From: Membranipora membranacea
Taxonomy: Eukaryota > Bryozoa > Gymnolaemata > Cheilostomatida > Membraniporidae
NCBI GenBank assembly: GCA_914767715.1
Contig: OU612075.1
Location: forward strand, 8,494,001 to 8,558,000
Direction of reading: 5' to 3'
DNA: 64,000 bases
A model generated the notes under the pieces. It ran no database searches, was not told where the DNA came from, and saw nothing but the letters and a program-made list of their open reading frames with translations. Below are positions 35,201 to 48,400 of the stretch, one piece after another. The position numbers and the translations under genes are program-made. How positions within the stretch are numbered: the stretch's first letter is position 1; the number at the start of each line of letters is the position of its first letter.

Positions 35201-36108
35201 TCTGATTCCAGCCAGAGCAAACATATCCCTTGATATAAGCATATATCCTGATTTATATATGATTAAAACAGATATCCTGATTTAAGCATATAGATTTAAG
35301 AATAATATATCCCCTGATTTGAGGAGTCTAGCTTGCAATTCAGTGTAGTGCAGGTCATCAAGGTACTTTTCAACAACTAACTAACTAACTTCCAGAAAAC
35401 CTCAATAAATACAACAGAGACAGATGAATTGCTGATTTGAACTTGTTCGTGCAGCTAACCAATGAGGTGGCTCTGATTGGTTAGCTGCACTAATCAGAGC
35501 CAAGTCATTAGCTACGTGCAGCCTCCTTACCTGAGCAACTAGAGCTTGTTGCTGTATATTCCAGATAACGATGGATTTATCTACACTTGTAGTACATATG
35601 ATATCTTCATCTGTCGGGTGCCAGGCTAGCGATGTGATCCCTCTTCTGTGCTCAGCTACTATAGAGTGAAGTGTGAACTGGTCTGTGACAGGACTTCTCT
35701 GTAACAAAATAATAGAGGTATCCGTGTTCAGATTACAACTGTGGTAGTTGGAATTTCTACATATTTATCAACTCTTCTAATGATGTACCCACTGTCTTCA
35801 AAGTTCAGCAATAGATGACATCAAACAATTACAATATACATGTATGTTGGGAGTTGGTCTGCAACTTTCACTGATATGTAGCCATATATCAAAGGCCCCT
35901 TCAAGATAAGGCTACTGTGATATGAGAAAAACAATCCGATATTTACCTCATAAATATATACAGATAGTGTAGCACAGTATGCACATCTTTGTCCTGATGC
36001 AGCAACAACTTGGAAATTCCACGGCTGGCATCCTGCAGATAGGAGACTAAGCTGTACTGGAGCATCCATGACACCGACAGGTCCCGTCTCATTTGTTTTA
36101 CAGTTCAA
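17293..36108 (-). CDS. WDR17: WD repeat-containing protein 17, complete (27 exons)
   Basis: Exons: 36108-35947, 35698-35531, 34709-34618, 34146-33995, 33504-33336, 32699-32524, 32133-31934, 31281-31162, 30734-30591, 29971-29886, 29460-29374, 28869-28687, 27652-27441, 27117-26968, 25476-25361, 25132-25007, 24283-24128, 23578-23514, 23020-22796, 22533-22428, 22016-21880, 20995-20887, 20434-20311, 19580-19481, 18911-18714, 18244-18091, 17430-17293. All phases close. The product is 1284 aa, or 1271 aa from the second in-frame ATG (36069), which aligns better with the vertebrate start. The N-terminal half (to about residue 690) is WD40 repeats (LSAGCQPWNFQVVAASGQR, FFDGGVGLYDLQ, FEHPAAVHGCDW, SGSDDTTVRVW, IHPSRPFTLASSSRDSTVR). 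The rest is TPR-like helices (LYLKLGNIQKYCQLM, WEKALALAP, YPVLAACCYLSNDM), ending ISLSEAIMWATVNPFSP. This is a WD40-plus-TPR scaffold like IFT-A proteins; cellular role poorly known. No minus-strand AATAAA was seen within about 900 bp after the stop. Confidence 0.95.
17809..17886. repeat. Imperfect hairpin
   Basis: GCTAGCCTGTCTTAACAAGC pairs with the region ending CAAGCCAGGCTAGG. An inner GGGGG / CCCCC pair flanks TTTT. Lies in the last WDR17 introns; probably another fold-back element. Confidence 0.55.
19092..19143. repeat. Perfect 23-bp-arm hairpin
   Basis: ATTAATCTCCACAATAATTG and its exact reverse complement flank a short AT-rich loop, in a WDR17 intron. No internal gene. Confidence 0.75.
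21151..21362. mobile_element. MITE-like family D, copy 1
   Basis: Left end GGCCCGTAGTTCTAGGGGAG; right end, read inverted, GGCCGTAGTTTAGAAG with AGGGGAGGC inside. An extra GGGAGGCACTGCCTCCC palindrome lies near the left end. A second copy is at 24331-24589. Confidence 0.7.
23067..23386. mobile_element. Fold-back element family A, full copy 2 (320 bp)
   Basis: Same TTAAAGACTACCC start and AGTCTTTAA end as copy 1, with long inverted arms. It starts 47 bp upstream (minus sense) of the WDR17 exon at 23020-22796, close to its acceptor. Confidence 0.8.
23616..23875. mobile_element. Family B palindromic elements, composite copy
   Basis: A left arm (GTAGCCATTATGTGTCGGCT) and two right arms in tandem (CCAGCCAACCAGAGCCAACA... 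and CCAGCCAATCAGAGCCAACA...). The right-arm duplication suggests unequal exchange or slippage. Confidence 0.65.
24331..24589. mobile_element. MITE-like family D, copy 2
   Basis: GGGCCGTAAATTAGAA plus GGGGGAGGC at the left and GCCTCCCCTAGAACTATGGG at the right, inverted relative to each other. Confidence 0.65.
24644..24716. mobile_element. Family B palindromic element, small copy
   Basis: CTAGCCAAGTTGTTGGCTGT at the left and AATCAGAGTCAACACATTGA at the right. Same arms as 15276-15365 with a shorter, altered centre. Confidence 0.6.
25705..25777. repeat. Tandem repeat, TTTTCTAGATG/TTGTCTAGATG unit
   Basis: About six copies of an 11-12 bp unit rich in TCTAGA, in a WDR17 intron. Confidence 0.7.
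26559..26668. mobile_element. Palindromic element family C, copy 2
   Basis: AGACCAAGTATGATCCAATT at the left and AGCAGGCATATTGGATCAAA at the right are inverted, with GGAAGCAACTCC inside. Confidence 0.6.
28233..28611. repeat. TACA/TGTA-rich minisatellite, higher-order palindromic array
   Basis: Units of CATTTGTACGTATGTACGT and CATGTACATACATACATG alternate, so both strands are open in nearly every frame. The large His/Tyr/Cys open frames here are artefacts. Lies in the WDR17 intron between exons 12 and 13. The array can extrude as hairpins. Confidence 0.9.
29256..29311. mobile_element. Family E fragment
   Basis: CCACTACCGGCAACGTTAGC then GAGCACTTAAACT match one end of 32332-32445 and 16575-16696 in inverted sense. 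Confidence 0.45.
31338..31458. mobile_element. Palindromic element family C, copy 3 (best preserved)
   Basis: CTAGACCAAGTTTGATCCAG at the left and CCAGATCAAACTTGATCTAG at the right. The inner part GAGTTGCTC / GAGCAACTC and CATTGATAA / TTATCAATG is also inverted. Confidence 0.75.
32332..32445. mobile_element. Palindromic element family E, copy 2
   Basis: AGTGCTTGAACTCTGCCAGG at the left; at the right CACTGGCAGAGTTTGGCAAG. Inner TCATCAACCAC / GTTGATAATGG pair as in copy 1. Confidence 0.6.
35345..35412 (+). mobile_element. Extremely truncated LINE 3' end, same family as 2600-6725
   Basis: Aligns with the last 70 bases of the LINE: AGGTCAtCAAGgTA... and the identical AGAAAACCTCAATAAATA. The tail is short. 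Shows the LINE family has mobilised elsewhere in this genome. Confidence 0.65.
35451..35520. mobile_element. Family B palindromic element next to WDR17 exon 2
   Basis: GCAGCTAACCAATGAGGTGG ... AATCAGAGCCAAGTCATTAG with GGCTCTGATTGG in the middle. It ends about 10 bp from the exon 2 donor. Confidence 0.6.
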
Positions 36109-37080
36109 AGAGTCGACTCATCTCCACGGATAACTGCAATTCGAAATAGTTGAGTTCACAGGGGGTGAAGTTTAAGACATTCCTAAAATATACTGAATGC
36201 TCAGCACCCGAAAGAGCTAAGTGTGTTTGCCCAGATCATGCAAAACCAAGAGGGTAATGTTCATTTCATACCAATGAACAACCTTACATTTTCATGAACT
36301 ACTCTTGGTCGAATGCAGCAAAGATTTTGTTTTATGATACTTAATTGATGATGCAATGTTTTACAAATAGCCCAAGTATGTAGCCTCAGAGGCCTCTTTT
36401 GTTTTTTTATGAAAAGGGATTCGTTTTGGAGATAATTAGGGCTTGTAAGTATCATACTTACAAGCCTAATTATCTCCAAAATAAAACTGAGTATGAGGTG
36501 CATTGATTGACAGACAGATGGCACAGCCAGTATTATACTCATACTGGCATATCTAATACAGTAGCAATGTTTGCTATATACCAAGCTTCCTAGACAATGG
36601 AGATGGGACAATATGGGCAGCTGAGACTTTCAGGCATGTCGTTTAAAGCATGTGCAAGAAAACACAGAGACAAAACAGTTACTTACAGTAACAAACAAAA
36701 TATTCAACAACATGTCAATTTTTTGTCATGGAATGATAGTAAAGTAAAGTATGGTATGAAGCCTCAGCTCAGCAACTACCATGGCATGATGGCCATACAT
36801 ACAAATTTTAGTATAATTTACTCCTTACTAAGTCAAGAGCTCAGCTCACTTCAATCTTTGGCAAATGACTTACTATGCTCATACTATTTTGACTCTAGTG
36901 AGAGATTCCCAGGCCAATCTCTTTCCATAGACTCTACTCACTGTACAAAACTTTGGTCAACAACAAAATATTTTATATTCGATGTTTATATCACGTGACT
37001 ATGTGGCGATGTAAGAGTTACTGTATCAAGAGAATAATTTATCTTTCAATTATTACATAGGATTATTTTTGCCAGCTTAC
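36109..37080. promoter_or_regulatory. Divergent intergenic region between WDR17 and CCDC169-like gene
   Basis: Under 1 kb separates the two start codons, so the genes probably share a bidirectional promoter region. It contains a perfect hairpin (36424-36482). No TATA arrangement was evident to me. Confidence 0.45.
36424..36482. repeat. Near-perfect 28-bp-arm hairpin
   Basis: TTTTGGAGATAATTAGGGCT... and ...AGCCTAATTATCTCCAAAA surround a few-base loop. A compact fold-back element or inverted duplication in the divergent promoter region. Confidence 0.75.
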
Positions 37081-37093
37081 ATTGCTAAGTAAC
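37081..37093 (+). promoter_or_regulatory. Candidate RFX X-box (ATTGCTAAGTAAC)
   Basis: Fits the consensus RYYNYY-N(1-3)-RRNRAC with a one-base spacer and ends 10 bp before the CCDC169-like ATG. X-boxes near the start are typical of RFX-driven ciliary genes. The match is short, so chance is possible. Confidence 0.35.
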
Positions 37094-37103
37094 GATAGAC
37101 AAA

Positions 37104-40453
<3,350 letters not shown>

Positions 40454-42004
40454 TCTTTCAATGGAGTAGAAGTAGTAGCCTTTGGCATGTGTTGTTCTTT
40501 GTCAGCTATTTTAGTGTCCGAGATAAATGGTCGATGGTTAGTGTGCTAGTTATTAAGCCCCTCTACAGACTTAATTACAAACCTTACAGGTATTTCTCAC
40601 TTTTAAGAGCATATGAGAAACCATTAAGCTGTTCATAGGTTTCCAAATGAAAATAGAGGAAGACAGGACACATATCAATCATATCATAATGTTTTTGTTC
40701 TAGCTCATTGAGCAGCTGGAAGAATGAATTTCACATCCAGCATATCTGCCATAGCTGAAACTGCTATGCTTCTGATGTAACTTATATAAATTTTAATAGT
40801 GGCATGATGTACCGAGTAACATGTGAGAATTTCTGGTATTACAAAATATCTCTTCACCTTCCTTCTTCAAATTCAACGACTCCTCTTTTTCTTCATTTAA
40901 ATTATTTTGCTCCTATTTGAAGCCATTTTCTTTCTAGTCATTTTCTATCTAATATTGGTGTCACACAAAATAAATTGCTGAATTTTGACATTATCGTAAT
41001 TATGTCATTCTAAAAGTAAGGTAGCAGAGTGTCGATGCCTTGGTTTATAACAAACTGTTGAGAGTGTGTATGTTAGAGAATGCACTACCATCCATTTAAC
41101 AGCCCGGATTACTTGGAGAAATTCTCAAATTTTTCGATTCAACTGTTTCGGTTCACAAACTCACTTCAGCTGATAAACTTTGTATACAGTCTGCTTACTG
41201 AATTGTATGCTCTGCCTCAATTCAACGCATGTTTGCGTAACTCTTAATCTTTGCTATAAGCAAAGAGTAACGGTTACTCCTTGCAAGGAGTTAAAGTCTT
41301 TAACTCCTTGCTCCTCGCTATAAGCATGTTTTACTGGAAGTCACACTAATTTGGAGTTGCCCAGTATTTAATCAAGTGTAGGCAACTTCTTTTTGCATAT
41401 TGTTATTGGTGAACTATCTATAAAATAAATAACTCTGTTCAGTAAAATACAAGTCACCTAGCGGCTAATTATTATACCATTGTGTCTACTCCATTATTGT
41501 GTTCCCATGTACCCTACCCCTATAATGAAAGAACAAAATCATTTAAAAAAGTATTCACAAAGTCCAAAGGTTGTGTGATGTACGACATGTATACATGCCA
41601 GTACAGCTAGCTGTCCCAATACATGGAATACTTGTAAAATCAACACAAAAGCTTCCGGCTTGTATTGAGGACTGTTTCATATATCAAATTATTTCAGCCC
41701 TTGCATTGAACCAGCACCTTCTCCTTTTTTATATTGTTGTTCCGGGTATATTCATGAATGACACAGTGATAAATGTAAAGACTTTAAAACGTACATCACA
41801 CTGTGCGCAGTGTGACATTGTAAGGCTACTATCATTGCTGCTACATTCATAAAGTTGTCCATTTCGTTCAGTTTTAGTGTTACTTATTTTACTTATTCGA
41901 CATGTAGGCTGTACATAGTTTGAAGGCGACATATTCATGATGTTGAAATCAGGTGAGTAACTTTTTTCAACCTGTATCATCAATTTCTGTATTTTGACAA
42001 CTCT
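40454..42004. other. 3' flank and intergenic stretch, no further gene recognised
   Basis: Probable 3' UTR of the CCDC169-like gene up to about 40990, then AT-rich DNA. A perfect palindrome with 14-bp arms sits at 41283-41311. Open frames near 41570-41850 have no splice or family support. Confidence 0.5.
41283..41311. repeat. Perfect palindrome, 14-bp arms
   Basis: GCAAGGAGTTAAAG and its reverse complement separated by one base. Another TACTCCTTG/CAAGGAGTA pair occurs near 59365-59392. Confidence 0.7.
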
Positions 42005-42007
42005 CAT

Positions 42008-42212
42008 AGGGATGGTGAGATGGCGCAACCAGTTAGTGCATTCGGTTAGCGCGCTTGCTATTCACTGTCAGGCGAATAGTGCCGCAAGAGTTGTGGGTTT
42101 GAATCCCATTGGGGGAGCTTTCAAGGTTGATTGTTTCAGCCCCCAGCACCGTCGGGTGTATACCTCTTCTTGGCAAAAGCAGTGTTGTGTTTATTTACCT
42201 GGACCAGATTAA
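42008..42212 (+). mobile_element. tRNA-derived SINE-like element
   Basis: A box-A-like segment (TGGCGCAACCAGTTAGTGC near 42020) is followed by a good box B (GGTTTGAATCC at 42096-42106), the RNA polymerase III promoter pair. A non-tRNA tail follows. The body does not fold as a normal tRNA, so this is a SINE or tRNA pseudogene. It lies 250 bp before the receptor ATG. Confidence 0.55.
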
Positions 42213-42460
42213 AATTCATGAACCGAAATGGTGTGACCTATAGAATTCGAGTGTATTAATATAGTTTTCTTCACATCAGATACATTATTTATCACATCTT
42301 TTTCTGCTGTTGACCAACAATTTGAGGTAAAGCAAAAAAGATGTCATTGGACAAGTTTTTAGCAAGTGAAATATTGATCAATCAACTAAAAGTCAATAAG
42401 TTCAATTCATCATTTTCGTGCGCCTTTTCTCTGTTTCTATTGGGTAAAACTAACTCAACC

Positions 42461-45400
42461 ATGCTGATTCTTTTCCCTTTTGTAGCTGCTGTGATATTTA
42501 TTCTGATTGAAGTAGCAAGATCAAATACTCAATGCGATTATGACGACTCGAATAATGATAACACCCGAGTTTGTTCTTCAGCCTGCCAATGTGACTGTCA
42601 AGATAGAATAATGTGTCTACAAGGACCACCCAGGAAGCTCACCGGGGTATGCATATATTATCATCACCATAAGATAACAGCTTCAGAAAGCTGGCGGAAT
42701 ATGATTGTTCTTGGCTGTGTTATTTGCGATCCAGACAGACTGAAACTTGGTACTCCATTTAAAGAGATTTTAAAAGAATCAGGTCTTTCATATCATTCTA
42801 GAGTTCTCAGTCTAATTTGAATACATTCTAAGCTTATAAACGGACTGTGGCCCAGTTTCAACTGATCTTCACTCGAAGTTGAGACAAGCTCCTGTTTACT
42901 CATTCGTTTATTGAAGTGGCAAATCTGACTACTCAGCTGATAGATTTGAGCAACACAAAAGTGAGGTTTGCACTTCCAATATACTCCCTCATTCTTATCT
43001 ATATCATATTTTTCATCAACTCAGATCTTTTTTTAGCAGCAGAACATTTGGCCACACTTTATTTGGCAACATTGACACACTAAAGGTACATTGATAGATA
43101 TATATTGTGGCTCAATGAATTTCCATGTGCTGCTGTGTACTGTGTATCACCATTTATTTGCCCTACGCAGCCTAGTTTTTTTATCTGCTGTCTTTTGTTG
43201 CAGGCGATAGACCTGGAAGTCTATCTTGTCGGCTTAGATCCACTTGCCGACAACGTGAAGTATATTGATCAGGGCTGGTCATCAAATATGGGGTATTTCG
43301 ATGGTGAAGAAAATTGGAGTTATCTGGAACTGCGCTGGGGCAAATATGACCCGGTAGGGCGTCAAAGTGAGTATATACGAGTTGTTTACATATTTTTTAA
43401 GTGAAATCCTAGGCAATCTCTGGAACTGTGAATGATCACTGCTTCTTCCTTGGCTTTACTGAAAGTTGTTCAGAGTTTGTGCTGCTAGCTGTGTCACAGG
43501 TGTAGCTGTTTTATATAAAATAGTGAAAAAGGCATTGATCAGTTTAGGGCGAAGCTCAGTTGCAAGGAACTGAACCTGTAATCTAGCAGTGTCACACATT
43601 AAATTGATCGGACAGTATCAAAAGTAATTGGAAGAGAAGTTGAGGAGGGCTGTATTTCATCTGAGATTCTAAAGGGAGGGAATAAACTTACTTGTGAGAA
43701 TTCCGGGGATTGAAGTACCTGAAAGTTTTAGTAATTGATAGTCTTCTCTGCACCGTCATTTTCCTCTGCAGGTGGAAGACAATTGGTTGACATAAACTCA
43801 CCTCGATTGCATCTACTTTTACAATAAGAGATAAAAAAATTGTTTGTACCGATAATCTTTTGTAGACAGGCAGCTAACAGGCGTCAACGTTCATGTATCT
43901 ATAGCACAGTTTGCAAACCTTCAATATATCAAAAGTGATGCATTCGATGATGTGGCTCGAGTTCTTGTATCTCTCGAGGTTGTCGACTGCCCTCTCCTTC
44001 ACACCATAGAACCAAGGCAAGACTTTCCAACACCTGGCCTCGCCAAACTAACAGATCTTGACTTCATCCGCTTGGCTTCGCTTGAGACAGCTGACTTTCT
44101 CAACAGTCAATTCTGGAACTGGAAAAACTCTCTTTACAAGCGTGACGCTAATCACACAATAAACGTGAGACTTAAATCTAATCCAGAATTGAGATCTCTC
44201 GGACTTACACGCCCTTTGTCTCTTGGAAGTGATGCTCAAATTGTGAGGTTTTATAAGCCTTCAGGAAGTGATGCTATGATGGCTCTTGAGTTGAGTGATA
44301 ACCCCAAACTAGATTCTGGATTCGACGTCTGCTTCCTTAAAGGAAAAATTCTGTAAGTTACTGTTGTATTTAGATTTCATGATCAAATATTCATACTCAG
44401 GGTGGCAATAAATCATATACTGTGTGACCATGAATTCATCATATCATAATCTCTGATATTGATCATGTATTTTTGAAATAAAGAGAATTTGCAATTCATT
44501 ATTTTAGATAGACAATAAATATACACCCAATTTTTCATGGGTGTCCAGATTTTCTTCATCTTGAGGTTTTTTCAAGCAAGATATTTAAGTGCTGCTATGG
44601 AAAGGGGAAAAATTGGATTTACAATGGAAAGACGTAGGCAGTTTCTGCCATTTAAATCAAAGGCTGGAGGGAAAATACCCGTCTTTAACCTGACACAAAA
44701 GAAGAGCTCCTTGAAATTGTCTTTGTTGTAAAAGTAGAAGTTTTCGCATTCCCTGCGATGGAAGTAAATTGTCGTGTTCTTCTGCAATTTTTTTACTTCA
44801 GAATGAGTGAAACCAGATTGTTTAAATTTGTAGTAAGAGGTTTCAGTACATATTTTGTAAATGTTGCTCAGTAGTCAGTAATATCATTTATATTTTTATA
44901 ATCCTTTTAAAGGACCATTAGTATGTGCGGTATGAGCTGTAGATCCTGTGAGCGGGCATGGCTAGCAGCTTTGAATAGTGAGGCCAATCAAGGCTCTAAA
45001 CACAACGACTGGAATGCTATAGGATACCCATGGCTAAAGAATAGAACTACTGATGATTGGTAATGTTCTTTAAATTGTTGTCTCGGTGGAGGTATATTTT
45101 TGCTTTTGAGAAGAACTGTCATTACATCATTAGGAGGCAATGAGTTAATTGTCCCGTATTTTTTCAACATAAATATTAAACTCCGCCTTATGATATATAA
45201 ATTTTTTTTCCCATACGACCGCAATATAGTAACTAAATAATGAACAATAAAAAATAATAAATGACATTTTATTCTCCTCACGTGATTATAAATAAGAGTT
45301 AACAAACACGTCACATGTTTGCGGTTATATTATAAATCATGATATAATGATAACATTTCATTTTGCTGTTTTCTAGGTTTTGGTTTGATGCGACACCATG

Positions 45401-48400
45401 CAATGATGCTCCTAAATGTACTGAGCCAGAATATAAGGACAATGCATCGTATGACTTCACAAACTGGCCTCTACCGTGAGTCATGTAAAGTTTTCAAGTA
45501 ACTATTTATGCAAAACCCAAAAACAATGTGGACTAGTCAGAAAGAGGCGAATTACTAAATATGATTAGTGCCATGCACCTCTGATTCGGCTATACATTGA
45601 ATCTTCATGCATGAATAGATATGACCAGATATTTGTCTAGCAAAATTACTGATGAGAATGATTTTCTTTCCAGGTTGTTTGGTGATGATGATTTTGTTAT
45701 AAGCACAGACAAACCTCCGCTCACACCCATGAGGTATTTTCATTTGCAGTAAAGTACAACTTTGCTTCCATTCAGGCACAACCTTGCTAGAAGTTATTTT
45801 TTTTCATATCCGATCATTTAACAGTCAGAACTAGGGGTTTCACAGCAGCTGAAGAGGTGAAGTTGACCTGTGAAGTCCCTGACTGCTCTCATTTTTCTGT
45901 CTTAGTAGTGTGTGCGTTTCTCTGCCGAAGTTTCCGTTTTTGTTGCAGCGCTAAGTGCAACTTTGGAGGGAAATATGATCCATTTATGGTGTTCCATGAC
46001 TGTTTTAAGTCAGCCAATGGATGGACAAGCTGTCTAGAAGGATGTGACTGTTCAAACACAACTGTAAGTTATTGTAATAAGTATGACAAAAAACGTCAAA
46101 AAATATACTATTTTTTCTAGTGATTTGACTTGGGCTAGGATGGTTTCCTTGAAGTTTCTACCTAACATTGCTTTTGTACCATGATGTGAGATGAATAGAT
46201 GAACGATACAATTACATCCCTGCTTTGCAGCAGAGTACTAAAATTGATCATTTCTGCATATTTCAAGCTGTACAAATAATTTCCTAATTTGGCAACAGAT
46301 TTAGACTAGGTATCAGAGTCTGGACGCCAGTTCATTGTTGTTGGTATCATCCGTTGAGCGGATTAGATACAAAAAACAAGCATCTGACTTAACCACTCAT
46401 TCCAGATGCACTGTGTGCATGGGCCTCATTATGATGAGGCACAGAGGATGATCATAGTGTCTCATGAAGACCTACCTGATCTTGTTACTATGGACAAGAG
46501 TGCATTCGCTTACACGCCAGAAGAACACCTAGAGGTGGAGACGTTTTATATCTATAACAACCCTACTCTATCAGCCATTACGGCTGATGTTAGGTAGGTT
46601 GTTAATGCCAAACACCAAATTAGGGAAAAGTGGAAAAAAGAGCATTGAATGAGATAGTTTGAACACGACCCCTTATTGATTTGATTATCTTTGATTCATC
46701 TGTGTCCTAGGAAGAAACTTGAAATAATCAAGTTTACGACCCCAAGTTACAGTTTCAGTACAGTACAGTTTACAGTAACAGCACAAAAATGACCGGTTAA
46801 TGCCGGCTTTCTTGTGACCATTTATTGTCTATTTTTGTCTATTTTTTTCCATTTCTTGTCTTTATCTTGTATATTTGTCGTCTATTGCCTGTCCGTTTTC
46901 TGTCTGACCGATTTACTCTCTATGACTGATAAGGATATAAATGTTCAATCTCAGGATGTTCGATAATGAAACAGTCAAAAATGTTATCATATCGAAGAAC
47001 CCCCGCCTAACTAGAGTGGCTGAGTTCATATCTCCATACTGGATGAACCTTGAATACCTGGAGATGAGCTATATGGGCGTGGCTTTTGGACAAAATGCGC
47101 GTGAAATACTTCAAGACATATTCAGATATTACCGCACCAAGGTATGCACGGCATATGAAAAGTTTCAATTTGAGCTAGTTTTTTTTAAATACATTTCATT
47201 TTCTGCTGTAATCATTAGGATCAATGTTCTTCATCAGAGGTTCTAACATAAAGAAGAAAAATCAGAGACGCTTGTCAGCAACTAAAAATAAATTATGTTT
47301 CTGCGAGTAATACACTGATAACGAGGTTCAGTTTTAATTTCAAATTTGGGAATTCAAATGAACTGTTGTTTAGTTAAGATGAATCCCCATAGAATTCACC
47401 TACACCAGATTTGATTACATTGGAAGAAACACATTATACACAAAAAAGCTGAAACTGTTCAGCTTTTTGGAATATTTTCTAGTCTTTTTAAGAATACATA
47501 TTTTCCAAGCCAGACTGGGTAAGGTCTAAATATCGCCAGCATTCAGATGTGTCTGTGTTCAAAAGTCCTCATATCCTATTACAGTTGTTGGTGCTGGACC
47601 TGACTGGCTCACGTATCACATCTTTCCCATCACTAAATCATATCCAGGGATCATATAACCTTCGATATCTCATTCTTGAAGGTAAACAAATAAGACTTTG
47701 TTTTATTTTTATGTCTTTTCAATCATTAAAAACACTTACTTTTGCGTGTGTATTGTTTCCCAAACCTGTGTACCGTTTTTGATAATCAAAATGCTGAACT
47801 GTCAACGGTTTGTTTTTCCTATCAGCAAAAGGTGGAAAATCGAATTTAAAGCCCGAAAATTATAAAATCTCATGACTGAGATTACTTTATATGTATCCAT
47901 GCTGACTCTTTCAGGGAACTTGTTGCAGTCTATTGATATGGAAACATTCATGTCATTTTACATATTAAATGCCACGGTAACTTCATTGCATATAATGTTT
48001 TGTTCTCAGTTGAAAATTATGTTTCTTACTTCTATTTACATTTTCACACATGTTCTCCTTCCAATGTACTTTGTTCAAAACCTTGATATCTCCCTGTTTA
48101 TTGATAGGCTGCCCATGATCATTAGTCTGGTAGTTTAATGATTGAATGATCGATAGCCAGGCGGGGGGGGGGGCATATAATTGCTAATTTATGTTAAGGT
48201 TATGATATCAACGGTGGCAGAATTTTACATTTTTTTGTGTCGCTGGAAAGCTATTCGAACACTGATACTGAAAATGTAAGTCACTGACTTGATCAGGTAA
48301 AATTTGAGTGGCCATAGCAACAACCAATCATATATCTGGCAAACAGCAAATGTCATTTGATGTATTTAACACCTACTTTTCTTTAATCTCAGGTGGAGAC

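Noticed and set aside
36597-36998. 133-codon open frame in the divergent promoter region
   Set aside because: Composition unlike the neighbouring exons, no recognisable motif, overlaps regulatory DNA.
41571-42212. Small open frames upstream of the receptor as an extra gene
   Set aside because: One runs through the SINE; none has a splice or family signal.
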